Origin: Lasiosphaeria ovina
Lineage: Eukaryota; Ascomycota; Sordariomycetes; Sordariales; Lasiosphaeriaceae
Reading direction: 5' to 3'
Length of the DNA stretch: 64,000 nt
NCBI GenBank assembly: GCA_033439765.1
Contig: JAULSN010000004.1
Location: forward strand, 3,978,001-4,042,000
This document shows, one piece after another, positions 46,763 to 57,210 of this stretch. Made by a program: the position numbers and the translations under genes. Every line of letters begins with the position of its first letter. Position 1 is the stretch's first letter. The notes below the pieces were generated by a model that made no database searches, was not told where the DNA came from, and was given only the letters and a program-made list of their open reading frames with translations.

Positions 46763-48530
46763 ATGTCAACCGCCAACCCTCTCGTGACTTCGGCGACGGC
46801 GGCCCCTCGACCTGCGACACCGATAGCCAATGGAGTCGCAACCCACGCTGTGCCCGACCTAGCCGCGACGAATTCAAATGGCCTTCAACCCCACGAGAGC
46901 CGTCCGGCCCCGGCACCTCCCGCGCCGGCGGCCGGCAAGAAGGGGAAGCAGAAGAAGGCGACCGAACCGAACGAAGCGTCCAAACTGATCGCAGCGAGAA
47001 TCTCGCAGCTCGAGCTGGATGCCGCCGGCGAGAAGGACCAGGAAGCCGAAATTGGTGCGTGTTTTGTCCACCCACGAGAAGCCCGCATGGCCGGCCGGGC
47101 TGGAGACATGGCTGACGCGTGATACGTGCGCAGAACGGGAGGTAAAGAAGGCGAACCGGGAATTGCACAGCCAAACGTCACGCATGAGCGACATCCAGAA
47201 GATTGACCATCTCACCAAACGATGTTCTGATCTGCTGTCCGAGATGAAGCGGCATGAGCGCGAGAGCATCAAGAACAAGAAGCGAGGCGACCAGCTGCAG
47301 AAGGACAAGGACAACAGTCGCAACGAACTGAACAAGACGACGTCTCTGAAGGAAAAACTCGAAAAGCTTTGCCGCGAGCTCCAAAAAGAGAACAATAAGC
47401 TGAAGGTTTGCCCTCCCTGTTTGTGTGTCGTCGACTTGGTGTGATTGATGGGTATGCTGACGGGGTGTCGGGTGCGACAGAATGAAAACAAAACGCTCTC
47501 CGACACGCAGGTTAGGAGCCAGAACTCCTGGGATGAAAGATACTCGGGTATCATGAGACACATGGACGACTTCCAGGAGGAGAAGGACAATCCTCGGAAA
47601 CAGGTCGTCGATATGGAGATGGATGAATTGTTGGTGGCCCGCCCCAGCTCGCTTTCGTTTGTGCCCGTGCTCACGATTACTTCCAGCTTCCGCCAGCGGT
47701 TCAAATCCTTGATTGAGCAGTATGAGATCCGAGAACTGCACTTCCACTCGCAGATGCGCACCAAGGAGCTCGAGGTCCAGTTCAACCTAGCCAAGTTCGA
47801 ACGCGAGAAGAAGAACTACGACGCCGAGGTTGCCCGTTCGAGGCAGCTCAATGCCCAGGTTCAGACGTTTTCAAAGACTGAGAACGAGCTGAGGCAGCAA
47901 CTCAACGTCTACGTCGACAAGTTCAAGCAGGTCTGTTACGCCGCCGACGTCGTCGATTCTCGAGCAACCAGAACTAACATGGTTGGCAAGGTGGAGGACA
48001 CGCTCAACAATAGCAACGACCTCTTTCTCACCTTTCGCAAAGAAATGGAGGACATGTCCAAGAAGACAAAGCGCCTGGAGCGGGAGAACGAAAACCTCAA
48101 GAGGAAGCACGAGCAGGTGAATGGGAACATCCTCAAGATGGCCGAGGAAAGGAACAAGAACCTGCACGAGATTGAGGATCTCAAGAAGAAGCTCGACAAG
48201 CTCAACGGCATCATCAAGCAGATGCAGCAGCAGGGCCGCGGCATCCAGCAGGGGATGGCAGCCCCGGTCGAGAACGGCTACGCCGGTGCCGAGGGGGGTC
48301 TCGAGGGCGACGAGAGCGAGTACGAGGACGAGTACGACGAGGGAGAAGATGAGGAAGTGAGCGACGAGGGTGATGAGGGTGATGAGGGTGATGAGTACGA
48401 CGACGAGACGGAGGATGAGCTGCACCAGCAGCAGCCTCAGCCTCAAGCGTACGGGCCCGAAAGGCCACCACCCGCGACGGCCGTCACTGCCACTGCCACT
48501 CCTACCCCCACGGTCAATGGCCATCATTAG
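46763..48530 (+). CDS. Taxilin family coiled-coil protein
   Basis: Five exons, 46763-47054, 47134-47405, 47481-47629, 47687-47930 and 47991-48530, encode 498 residues. An Ala/Pro/Lys-rich head (to about 80) is followed by a near-continuous coiled coil (about 85-410) with taxilin-type sequence: KLEKLCRELQKENN, FKSLIEQYEIRELHF, LNVYVDKFKQ joined to VEDTLNNSND, and FRKEMEDMSKKTKRLERENENL. The tail is acidic with DEGDEGDE repeats. Animal taxilins bind syntaxins and nascent-chain complexes and are linked to membrane traffic; fungal members are poorly characterised. Introns 3 (57 nt) and 4 (60 nt) are multiples of three without stops, so unspliced forms would stay in frame; they are called introns because removing them restores the family sequence. 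Donor GTTGGT of intron 3 and acceptor GGCAAG of intron 4 are weak; intron 4 has a perfect ACTAAC branch site. Confidence 0.9.
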
Positions 48531-50048
48531 AGCTCTGTATGGTGCAAAGATGTAGCGACGCGCTGTGGCATTTTTCTTGGCTCGAGGTTTGCAGACCGAC
48601 CCCGGTACCCCCTTGCGGTCAGGAAGCTATAGCAGCAAATTGGGCCATCGTCGTCCCCTTGTCCCATTTTGTATTGACAGGTATTGCAAGTTTGCGGCAT
48701 TCCACCGCGCTGCGTATATCGAGTAGATTCATTTTGGATCTCTATATATAGCGTTGGTTCTGTATACTTTATCGCGCACATTCGAGCTCCCGAGCCCGCG
48801 TTTGCTTGACTGTATGTTGATGCTTTGGAATTATCTAGACTTTTTTTTATGTTCCAGGTCAATCTTGGCCGTCGCCACGGGAAGATGAGAGAGAAGTGAG
48901 CGATGAGCCTCTGCATACTTTATCCGATCGGTACTGCCTTTGCGCGAGGCGTGAATAACTACCGTAGCAAATGGCCTACATTCGTATTCTGCGATTATAT
49001 TTTATTCGCAATAATTACGGGCACCACAGTTTCGTTTCCAAGTAAGGGTATCTCATCTTGAGTCCTCGAAATTGAAGGAGGACTAAGAGCCATTAAAATG
49101 GTCACCAAAAGCAAGTATGTGGTTATCAAGTACTATCGCGCTAGCCAGTTTTACACAGTAAGCTTCCATTGCTTCCTATCGGCCCCCGGGTAGTATACTG
49201 ATAGGAGGAGTGCATATGCGTCAATCCAATCCTCTGCCTGTGCCAATCGTTTGGATAAATGCATCTACCAGGTTTATTGATCTGCAACGAACCGGACTGC
49301 AGTGCCGAGACCAGACACTGCAATGCGCCAGCCCGACATCCATGAGCTGTCCAAGTACAGCCTGAAACAAGGCTCGGAGCGATTGATTATTTTTACAGCA
49401 TTGTACCTAATTCCCGGTCTGTTTGCTCTGATAATTAAGTGTACATCTTGAGCTCGGTTTCCCGTCGGATCTTGTTCCAACCTTAGTTCCTTTGAACAGA
49501 AACCTTGGTAGCTCAGGAAGGTACCCAAGTCAAGTAGGAACCTGGCACTGTGCATTCCATTCCCATTCCCGCTGGTCCTTCCCAACATACAGCCGTCCTC
49601 GATGCCGTCTTCCCAGAATTTTACATCAATCACCACATCAAACTGCCGACGGCCGGCCGCGATCTTATCTGACGTCGCACTTCTGTCGCCAGCGTCGCCG
49701 TTGCACGGGGAGCGCTCGCGGCCCGATTGAGACGGGGCGAGACACGAGCACAAGGCGCGGCCACGGCGCGCACTAGCAACAGGTGGATTGCCTTCTTAGG
49801 TCGGACAGACCGGGACGACACATCTCGGGCCCGCCACGCCACGCTACATACACTACAGTACGGTCACTGTCTCCTGGATGAACCCGGGGCTCTGCCATCC
49901 CGCACGCGCACGAAAGAATCCATCCATCCGCACCCTTGCAATTCCGAATCATCGTCGCCTTCAAACAGCACTGGCCACGGCAGGCAGGCGCAAAAGGCAG
50001 TAGGCTACGGGAAGGAATAAGAGAGGAGGAAGGCACAGCAAATAAAGA
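48531..50048. other. Intergenic region after taxilin
   Basis: This 1.5 kb stretch contains the taxilin 3' region and the promoter of the next gene. No reading frame with recognisable content and no notable repeat was seen. Confidence 0.55.
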
Positions 50049-51572
50049 ATGTCATTCATCCAGGACCCTCGGTTGCGGCAGCGGTGGAACCAGATCTCGC
50101 ACAATGCCGAAGCCGTCACCGAGAACGCGGCGGCCGGCATCTGGACGTTTCAGCACCGGTACATCCACCCATGCCTGGCCGGGGTCGGCAACGCGCTCGA
50201 CAGCTGCACGAGCGTGTGCTTGGGCGGCGACCGGGAGGAGCGGGCGCGCCGGGCCCGCGAGCGTGACCGCGGCGCACGGCGGACGCGGGCCGAGTACACG
50301 TTTGACTTTTACGACGACTGGGACGAGGCCGACGACGAAGGGCCCGGCGGCGGCGGGCTCGGCCGCGGTCTGCTAGGCAGCTGGAGCGGGGCCCGCAGCG
50401 AGGACTGGGACCGGCTTCTCGCCGGGTCGGGCACCAGCGGCGGGCGTGGCAACAGACATGGGGGCGCCGGAGGGGCGAACGACGCGTTGGCGGATCAGCC
50501 TCGGCGGAAGAGGGGGATGAGCTACGGGACACGCGGCGTCGGCGGGGTGCGGAAGGCGTCGGGCGAAGAGGACCCGAACGTGATTCCTCGGACGGCGCCA
50601 CTGGGCTTCCTCGGACGGTTGCCCTTCAATATCGGAGGCACACTGCGCTACAAGCCCTCGGCAGCGAACCTGCAAGATCACCCCGGCGGTCCCACACACG
50701 CGGGCGGTGGCGACGGTGGCGGCGGGCACGGCGAGGAAAACGAGCCTCTGCTGGGAACAAGCGAAGACGAGGAGCAAGATATACACCGCCGCTTAGAGCG
50801 CTCGCCGCAGTACAGGCCCCGGAGTAATACTGTCGAGTCCGGGGACACTTCAAGCTCGTATAGGTCAAGGGGCGACCTGTTTCCGAGCGACGGCGAGGGC
50901 GACGAGGACGCAGTAGCACTGGACGACGAATTCACAATGGCGCTATCACGTGTGGAAAACGACAGGAGCAGCAACAAGACGCGGAGCAGCAAGGGGAAAC
51001 GGCGGGCGGACATGGATATGTCAAGAACCGTATCCCGGACGACCATGTCGTCGGGCCACACGCCTGATTCACGCAGGGGGTCGAGTAATCATACGCCGTT
51101 GTCCTTCCCCGTCTTGGAGGACCCAGCGGAATCACCAGCACCACTGGCGATACCGACACCGTCGCTAGAGGACCTGGAGCAGGAGGAGGCGCAGGCCGCA
51201 AGAGAAGAGCTCGAGGAAATTGAACGCAGACGGGTAGCGGCCTCGAAATTGGCCCTGCAGCGGGGGTTAAGCAAGGACGATCTCACGACGGCACCAGGAC
51301 TGCTGCCTGCGGCAACTGAAACTCAAGAGGACGAATATGGCGAGGCAGAGCCTGTTATTCCTCCAATATTACACAACGACACTGACACACATACTAATAA
51401 CAAGAACGCCAATAACAACAATACCACCAGCGAGGAGCACGACGAGATCTTTGAGGAGCCAAAACCAAACCATGTGGGGATTGTTCCTGCAGAGCTAGCC
51501 GTACGAGACGTTAAAGCGAAGGCCATAGAGGAGGGCCAGTTCATCCCCGCGCGACTACCTTATTTTGGGTGA
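50049..51572 (+). CDS. Conserved-looking hypothetical protein, 507 residues, acidic and probably disordered
   Basis: A single-exon frame starting at ATG 50049. I do not recognise the family. The N-terminal 65 residues are the most protein-like (QDPRLRQRWNQISHNAEAV, a CLAGVGNALDSC stretch, CLGGDREER) and could form an amphipathic helix with a cysteine cluster. Then comes a charged segment (TFDFYDDWDEADDEG), a GLGRGLLGSWSG stretch and a block around LGFLGRLPFNIGGTLRYKPS that looks conserved. The second half is Ser/Asp/Glu-rich with one predicted coiled-coil helix (EQEEAQAAREELEEIERRR) near residue 380. No signal peptide or membrane span is apparent. Coding status is supported by length, the purine-rich start context and steady codon use with GC-rich third positions. 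The function is unknown. Confidence 0.8.
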   Translation: MSFIQDPRLRQRWNQISHNAEAVTENAAAGIWTFQHRYIHPCLAGVGNALDSCTSVCLGGDREERARRARERDRGARRTRAEYTFDFYDDWDEADDEGPGGGGLGRGLLGSWSGARSEDWDRLLAGSGTSGGRGNRHGGAGGANDALADQPRRKRGMSYGTRGVGGVRKASGEEDPNVIPRTAPLGFLGRLPFNIGGTLRYKPSAANLQDHPGGPTHAGGGDGGGGHGEENEPLLGTSEDEEQDIHRRLERSPQYRPRSNTVESGDTSSSYRSRGDLFPSDGEGDEDAVALDDEFTMALSRVENDRSSNKTRSSKGKRRADMDMSRTVSRTTMSSGHTPDSRRGSSNHTPLSFPVLEDPAESPAPLAIPTPSLEDLEQEEAQAAREELEEIERRRVAASKLALQRGLSKDDLTTAPGLLPAATETQEDEYGEAEPVIPPILHNDTDTHTNNKNANNNNTTSEEHDEIFEEPKPNHVGIVPAELAVRDVKAKAIEEGQFIPARLPYFG

Positions 51573-52833
51573 CGGGGTGGGCTGCCCCGGGATAGATGAA
51601 ATCAGCGTAACACAGCGCGTCTTTTTTATATTCTTCTTGCTTTTGCTTAACGACGGCTCATGATAAAAGGAGGTGGGCGACGGTGCATATTCTGGTTTTG
51701 GGAGGCTGGTTGGCTATCAAGGTACTCGGGACAGTTTGATTATATGTTAATACCTTACCTATTGGCGGGCATCAAATAGAATTACTGAGATGCAGCTGTA
51801 TGATCTTGGTTTGGGACAGGGAGACAGCAGAGAGAGCATTAGTATGGGCATGGGAAGATGCGAGCATGTGGGTTCTGCTCCTGTATAAAGTGTATCGAGG
51901 TTGTTGGTTGCGCTTGGATCGGAAGGCCAAGCCGATCCACGGCTAACTTTAGACATAACTTAGGTACCTGTCTATCCGTACTTACTACGTACTAGTACTA
52001 TTCTATCAAGTGGATGGCCCAAGAGAATGAAGGAGTAAAATCACAGTTCAATCCCCCCTAGATAAATGAAGAACTTACAGCAAACCTACTAAAAAACTAA
52101 ACAAACGGAGTAAATTAATATGCCAATTCTCCAACGTTGTGCCACTTACAACACATTTTCACCGACGCCATCGGCAGAAAATGGGTTCCGTGATTCGTCC
52201 CCAGGAACACAACCTAATAAGTCGGTATGAAGGTAGGTCGTCGAACGTGCCTCGGCTCCCAGCAACCTCAGCCACCCCCAGATCGCGCTTCCCCGCATTC
52301 GCCGCTGCATGCCAACCCACCCCAGACCCCACACTCTGGTGGGGCTAGGCGGTTTATAGATGCCAATTCAATGGCCTGCAGGGGTCCCGTCCCGCGGGGG
52401 AGCTTCCATCTTCAGCCCGAATCGATCTTGGGATGGAGGGGAAGGGAGAAGCAGCTTGTATCTAGTTCTATTGAGAACTAGCACCAGCGCCTCTTCCACA
52501 AGGTAAATAGGTATCTATTGCTAATGTCCCTCCCCTTATTAGTACCTCCTCCCTCGCGCGATGTGATCTCAAACCTGTAGTTACAGTTCCAACATAATAC
52601 GTACGGATATCGGATATCCTCTCGTCGGTTCCTTCAGACTTTCGAAACATCGTGTCCATCGCCCCCCCCCCCCCCCCCCCCCCCGGGAGAATCGGTCCTA
52701 TATTTGTTCTAGGTCCTTCGACATCACTTACGGGCTCTGGTGTCTGGGGTCTGACCTTCTTTTGACAAGACATAATATCAGCATCAGCAGGCGACAAGAG
52801 AGGGAGGGAGACAGAGACACCAGACTGACAAAG
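51573..52833. other. Intergenic region with a 23-base poly-C tract
   Basis: This 1.26 kb stretch separates the hypothetical gene from the nitronate monooxygenase-like gene. It contains a homopolymer of 23 C at 52662-52684, about 150 bp before the downstream start codon. No gene is seen. Confidence 0.6.
52662..52684. repeat. Poly-C/poly-G homopolymer, 23 bases
   Basis: An uninterrupted run of 23 cytosines in the presumed promoter or leader of the nitronate monooxygenase-like gene. The true length is uncertain because homopolymers are prone to sequencing and slippage errors. Confidence 0.9.
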
Positions 52834-53907
52834 ATGGCGCCCTCCGCAAACACGGCCGGCGGCGGCCCCATCACGACGCCGCTGACGGAGCTGCTCGGGA
52901 TCCGGCACCCCATCATTTTAGCCGGCATGGCGCGCACGTCGGGCGGGCTGCTCGCGGCGGCCGTGTCCAACGCCGGCGGGCTCGGCGTTATCGGCGGCTT
53001 CATGTACACGCCGGACCAGCTGCGCGACATCATCGCCGAGATGAAGGCCCACTTCGCCCGCCCCGACCTGCCCTTCGGCATCGACCTGGCCCTGCCCCAG
53101 GTCGGCGGCGGCGCCCGCGCCACCAACCACGACTACACGGCCGGCAAGCTCGACGAGCTGGTCGACATCACCGTCGCTTCGGGCGCCAAGCTGTTTGTCT
53201 CTGCCGTCGGCGTGCCGTCGCAGGACGTCGTCGACCGTCTGCACGCCGGCGGCATCCTCGTCATGAACATGGTCGGCCACCCCAAGCACGCCGTCAAGGC
53301 CCTCGAGCGCGGCGTCGACCTGGTGTGCGCCCAGGGCGGCGAGGGCGGCGGTCACACGGGCGACATCGCCAACAGCGTGCTGATCCCGGCCGTCGTCGAC
53401 GTCGCGCGCCGCTTCCGCCCGGCCATGCTGGGCGGCGACCGCCCGGCGCTGGTCGTGGCCGCCGGCGGCATCGCCAATGGCCGGGGGCTGGCCAGCTCGC
53501 TCATGCAGGGCGCGGCGGGCGTGTGGGTCGGCACGCGGTTTGTGGCCAGCGCCGAGGCCGGGTGCAGCGACGCGCACAAGCAGGCCGTCGTCGGCTGCGG
53601 CTTCGACGGCACCGAGCGCACCCTCGTGCTCAGCGGCCGCCCGCTGCGCATGCGCACCAACGACTACATCCGCGCGTGGCACGCCCAGCCGCAAAAGATC
53701 CAGGACCTGTGCGCCCGCGGCGTCGTGCCCCTCGAGCACGACCTCGACGAGGGCAACGAGATCGACCCGCCCCACCTCATGGGCCAGGTCGCCGGTGCTA
53801 TCGACAGGGTCCAGCCCGCCGGTGAGATTGTCGACGACATGGTCGCCGAGGCCGTCGAGATGCTCAAGCTAGGCGGCACGTACCTCAGGGCGTCGAGCAG
53901 GCTGTGA
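52834..53907 (+). CDS. Nitronate monooxygenase family flavoenzyme
   Basis: A single-exon frame of 357 residues from ATG 52834 (MAPSANTAGGG), the first ATG of the frame. The FMN-binding TIM-barrel signature of the NMO/2-nitropropane dioxygenase family is clear: HPIILAGMART near the N-terminus, NAGGLGVIGGF, then CAQGGEGGGHTGDI with the likely catalytic histidine, and VVAAGGIANGRGLASSLMQG followed by GVWVGTRFVAS for phosphate binding. Members oxidise alkyl nitronates, including the toxin propionate-3-nitronate, to carbonyl compounds and nitrite, using FMN and oxygen. The sequence is not close to what I recall of the classical Neurospora Ncd-2 enzyme. Nearly every codon ends in G or C, more extreme than in neighbouring genes, and there is no intron; this could reflect strong expression or a bacterial origin. 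Confidence 0.92.
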   Translation: MAPSANTAGGGPITTPLTELLGIRHPIILAGMARTSGGLLAAAVSNAGGLGVIGGFMYTPDQLRDIIAEMKAHFARPDLPFGIDLALPQVGGGARATNHDYTAGKLDELVDITVASGAKLFVSAVGVPSQDVVDRLHAGGILVMNMVGHPKHAVKALERGVDLVCAQGGEGGGHTGDIANSVLIPAVVDVARRFRPAMLGGDRPALVVAAGGIANGRGLASSLMQGAAGVWVGTRFVASAEAGCSDAHKQAVVGCGFDGTERTLVLSGRPLRMRTNDYIRAWHAQPQKIQDLCARGVVPLEHDLDEGNEIDPPHLMGQVAGAIDRVQPAGEIVDDMVAEAVEMLKLGGTYLRASSRL

Positions 53908-54270
53908 GGGTTTGTGTAGGTACAGGTGTGTGCATGCGAATATCAGTACAAATGGAATCTCGCAAGTCGACATTACTGTGGTTGGCAAATCAAATCTCGA
54001 GGTAAATAGTCTAGCGAGTGTGGCTGTATTAGTGCAATGCTACTTTATTCATCCAGGTCGTTACACTTAGTCATGGCATGCTTTTCCGCCGTGGGGAAAC
54101 TATAAAAGGGGTCTGACAAAAGATAATCAACAATGTGAAAAAACCAAAAACCGGGTTACCCCTTTTACTCTCCCGTGATGGTGACGACAGCCACAGACTC
54201 AGTCTCACTCCCAACGCCACCACCTCCCCCTCCATCACCCGCCCCCACACCCTCCTGCCCCTTTTCATCC
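53908..54270. other. Short convergent intergenic region
   Basis: These 363 bp lie between the stop codons of the nitronate monooxygenase-like gene (+) and the 2EXR gene (-). They should hold both 3' untranslated regions. Nothing else is visible. Confidence 0.6.
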
Positions 54271-55515
54271 TCATTCCCATCCCCATCCTCCCTCCCTCCC
54301 ACCACCACCACCACCACCAACAGCCCACCTCGCCCTGCCCTTCCCGCACTGCCAGCGCATCCAGTGCGCCCAGTCAAGCTGCGCGACGCGCGGCACGATG
54401 CCCGCCGCGAACAGCGCCGAGTCGACCACCGCCACGTCCTCAACACCATCAAGCCCCGCCCGCCTCCTACCTCCAATATCAGCCCCGAACCAGCCAGCAC
54501 TCAACACGCCACCGCGCTGCTCCCCGTTCCCGTCCTGCACCTCCACCCCACCACTTCCAGAGGCATACAGAGCCGCGACGGCGAGATGCCGCACGCACCG
54601 CACGTCGCGCGTCAGCCGCCAGAGATTCCGGCCCGCGGCCGACGCGACGGCCGCCGCGTCGAGCGCGATCACGTCCCGCGAGAAGTCGACGTAGATACGT
54701 GGGCTTGGTGTGCCGCTTTTGCTGGCACCGCCCGGTGCGAGGCCCAGCCGGTAGTGTCGCTGTGCGACGGCGCGCGATTCGGCGCAGACGTGGAGGGCTG
54801 TGGGGATTGGCGCGGTGCAGGACCAGACGTTTTGTCTATTGCTGGTGCTAGTGCTGGAGTTTCGGCTGTGACTGGGACTGGGACTGGGACTGTTGGTAGT
54901 GGTGGTGGTGGTAGTTGAGATCTGCTTGTAGCGTCGCCAGGCGAGTCGGAGTTTTGATGGTGAGGATGAGGATGAGGATGAGGATGAAGATGGAGATGAT
55001 AGGGGTGTTTGTTCGTTGCTGGTACTGGTGCCGGTGCTGGCAGTCGCGCGGCGTCCGCCCCTCGGCCGGGAAAACGGGAGGAGCGAGGAGCAGCGGCAGC
55101 GGCTGGTTTTCGGGACCTGCAACATCAGGACGCGCGGGCCGGGCAGCGACTCGGCCCAGATCTGCTGCCGCAGCTCGACGGGCTGGCGGCTGAACTGCGG
55201 GAACGTGGTTGGGGCTGTTGTTGCCTCACCAGCGGGGCTGCTGCTCACCGACGGGGCGGCAGCCCGCATCATGCGGCGCTCCTCGGCGGCTTCGCTGCAG
55301 GCCTCCCGGATCAGGCACGCGTACTGCTTGAGGCGGTCGCTGAACCAGCCGCACAGGATGCCGATCTTGATGACCAGGTACAGCCAGTACGACGTGTTGA
55401 GCCCGCCGTCGTCGAGGTAGTCGCCGGCCGTGGTGTTGTAGAACATCATGTCGGCCGGGTCGAGGGCCGGCGCCCACGACGACATGGTGAAGAGGCCCAT
55501 CTGCGAGTCCAACAT
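54271..55515 (-). CDS. 2EXR domain-containing protein
   Basis: A minus-strand frame of 414 residues from ATG 55515. Residues about 105-132 (FPQFSRQPVELRQQIWAESL, then PGPRVL) match the start of the fungal 2EXR domain, and the conserved pattern continues after a long Ser/Thr insertion with ALHVCAESRAVAQRHY and RIYVDFSRDVIAL around residues 240-285. This family is large and expanded in filamentous ascomycetes; its biochemical role is unknown. The N-terminal hundred residues precede the domain and contain a possible hydrophobic helix (YWLYLVIKIGILCGWF). The Gly/Trp-rich C-terminal tail is encoded by a CCACCA repeat (54298-54322), so the true end could differ if a 3' intron exists. Confidence is high for the domain and moderate for both ends. 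Confidence 0.8.
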   Translation of the reverse strand: MLDSQMGLFTMSSWAPALDPADMMFYNTTAGDYLDDGGLNTSYWLYLVIKIGILCGWFSDRLKQYACLIREACSEAAEERRMMRAAAPSVSSSPAGEATTAPTTFPQFSRQPVELRQQIWAESLPGPRVLMLQVPKTSRCRCSSLLPFSRPRGGRRATASTGTSTSNEQTPLSSPSSSSSSSSSSPSKLRLAWRRYKQISTTTTTTTNSPSPSPSHSRNSSTSTSNRQNVWSCTAPIPTALHVCAESRAVAQRHYRLGLAPGGASKSGTPSPRIYVDFSRDVIALDAAAVASAAGRNLWRLTRDVRCVRHLAVAALYASGSGGVEVQDGNGEQRGGVLSAGWFGADIGGRRRAGLDGVEDVAVVDSALFAAGIVPRVAQLDWAHWMRWQCGKGRARWAVGGGGGGGREGGWGWE

Positions 55516-55526
55516 GTCGCGGGCGG

Positions 55527-55600
55527 CTTGGGCTGGTGATGAAGGACTTGGGCTGGTGATGTAGGACCTGGGCTGGTGATGTAGGGCTTGGACTGTTGAT
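55527..55600. repeat. 20 bp tandem repeat, about 3.7 units
   Basis: Units of the form CTTGGGCTGGTGATGTAGGA repeat just upstream of the 2EXR start codon (minus strand), with one or two changes per unit and a decayed last unit. Confidence 0.85.
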
Positions 55601-56995
55601 CTCCGGCCTGTCCGGGTTTGGATCAGATGACAGTGGCGAGAGGAAGGCGAGCAATAGTTGGAGACTGTAGATGGGTACTTTTGGCAGCGTGTCCGTCTGC
55701 TTGTTTATATAGACCTCCAGGACAGTGTAGCTGACAATTTGACAGGGGCGGAGGTTGGGGTACCTACCGGCCTTGCGAGCGAGCTGCTGTCGACGGCGCC
55801 AAAGTGTATTCTGGGCCAGGGTGGGTTATTCATAGCACAACGGCAAAATCAAACTCAAACTCGGCCACGCAAGCCGTTGCTGGACTGCTTTGGTACCCCC
55901 GCGTGGAGCGACGTTAGGCGTTGGGCAGTCTAGCTTGGAGCTAATGTGCGGCTAGACATAGGTCAAACAGCCCGGCTCAGAGATGGAGCAAAGACTTTAA
56001 TAAGTGTCGGACGTGGCTGCGAGCAGGGCGCCTCGCCCGCCGGGGAGCTGGGGTCAGGAATAAGATGGTCATGTCGCTGCCTGCCAGCTCCCATCGGTCC
56101 GCGTTCTCGTGGCCGGCAAGAACGAAGCTGAAGCTGCCAAGGCAATGAATGGCTGACTGATTAGTCTAACGTGATATTAGTTCTACCAGTTGGTAAGATA
56201 TCTTAGCTGGGCACGCTTTGCAATCAATAGTAAACAAAAAAAAAAGCAGCCGTCGATTCAGGAGAGACCCAGGACGAGTGAGGCAAGATTGTGCGGCCAT
56301 GTACGTCTGGCCGGACCCCCGTGTCGGAAACCCCACTGGAGCCAGATTTTTGTTGACCCGAGCTCGGATATCCATCTTTGTACGAAGGAAGGAATTGGTC
56401 TATTGGATAAGGTAAAGTACCTTAGTATCGACAATCGGCAAGCTAAGCTTTCGCAAATGGATGCAAACCACCACTGCAGGTTCCATTTTCTTGGTGTCGG
56501 TGCCTGGCGGTATCTTAGCGTTTACCTAAGGTAACATTAATACTACAAGCTTATGTTATGGCAAGCTACAGTACCCAAGTAATCTGTCGTTATGCTAAGG
56601 AATGCCTTAATAAAAGCCCGTAAACAAAAAAGCGCCTCGCGGCCATTTAGATTGCCTAGCCATATCTCGCAGGGCGTACCTTTCAGATATCTTCTCATGT
56701 TACGATCTTGGCTCAGGTGTGCAGGAGGCGCCATAAGCTAACTGCGGGTTGGCTGGTGCAACCAGGAAGGCGGGGGGTTGGTGCAGCCAATTAGACTTTT
56801 GCGAGCCTGGAATGGTGGACACAAGACAGACCTCGCCTGCAACTGTGAGCACCTCCCCCGCGTTTTCCTTCCCTCAGCAAGACGGTGCTGATGCTAACAC
56901 AACCAAAGATCCACTAGAGCAGCTAGTAACGGTCAGCCCAGTGAAATTTGAGGCTGATCTCTTTAGCGAGTCGGTGTGTAAAGGCCGGCCTCGCA

Positions 56996-57210
56996 ACGAA
57001 CGGCCAAGGCCCGTAGTAGAGGCAAGGCGATAGATGACCAACTCCCACGCTCAATCAGCGGCAGCAAGGCGCACCACAGCCGAGCGTCGCTCGCAGCAGG
57101 TGTCCCGAGTATCTAGGAGGTACCAGTACTGGCCAAGGTACAGTCATGTACGACTGCGCGCCGACTATTGGGGGATGGGGCGGGTGCAGGCCGTGTTGCG
57201 AGAGTCGCGG
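56996..57210 (+). repeat. Dispersed ~215 bp repeat, copy B
   Basis: Matches the reverse complement of 22991-23204 with nine mismatches, so it is the inverted partner of the copy upstream of the phospholipase C gene, 34 kb away. Several differences (CAG here versus TAG there, and GAC versus AAC) are C-to-T or G-to-A changes, as RIP would produce. Confidence 0.9.

Noticed and set aside
52762..52833. N-terminal extension of the nitronate monooxygenase-like protein by 24 codons
   Set aside because: The extended frame begins with TTG; the first ATG (52834) gives a normal start for the family.
52918..53775. 285-codon minus-strand open frame inside the nitronate monooxygenase-like gene
   Set aside because: Antisense shadow caused by very GC-rich third positions; Ala/Gly/Arg/Asp-rich without a domain.
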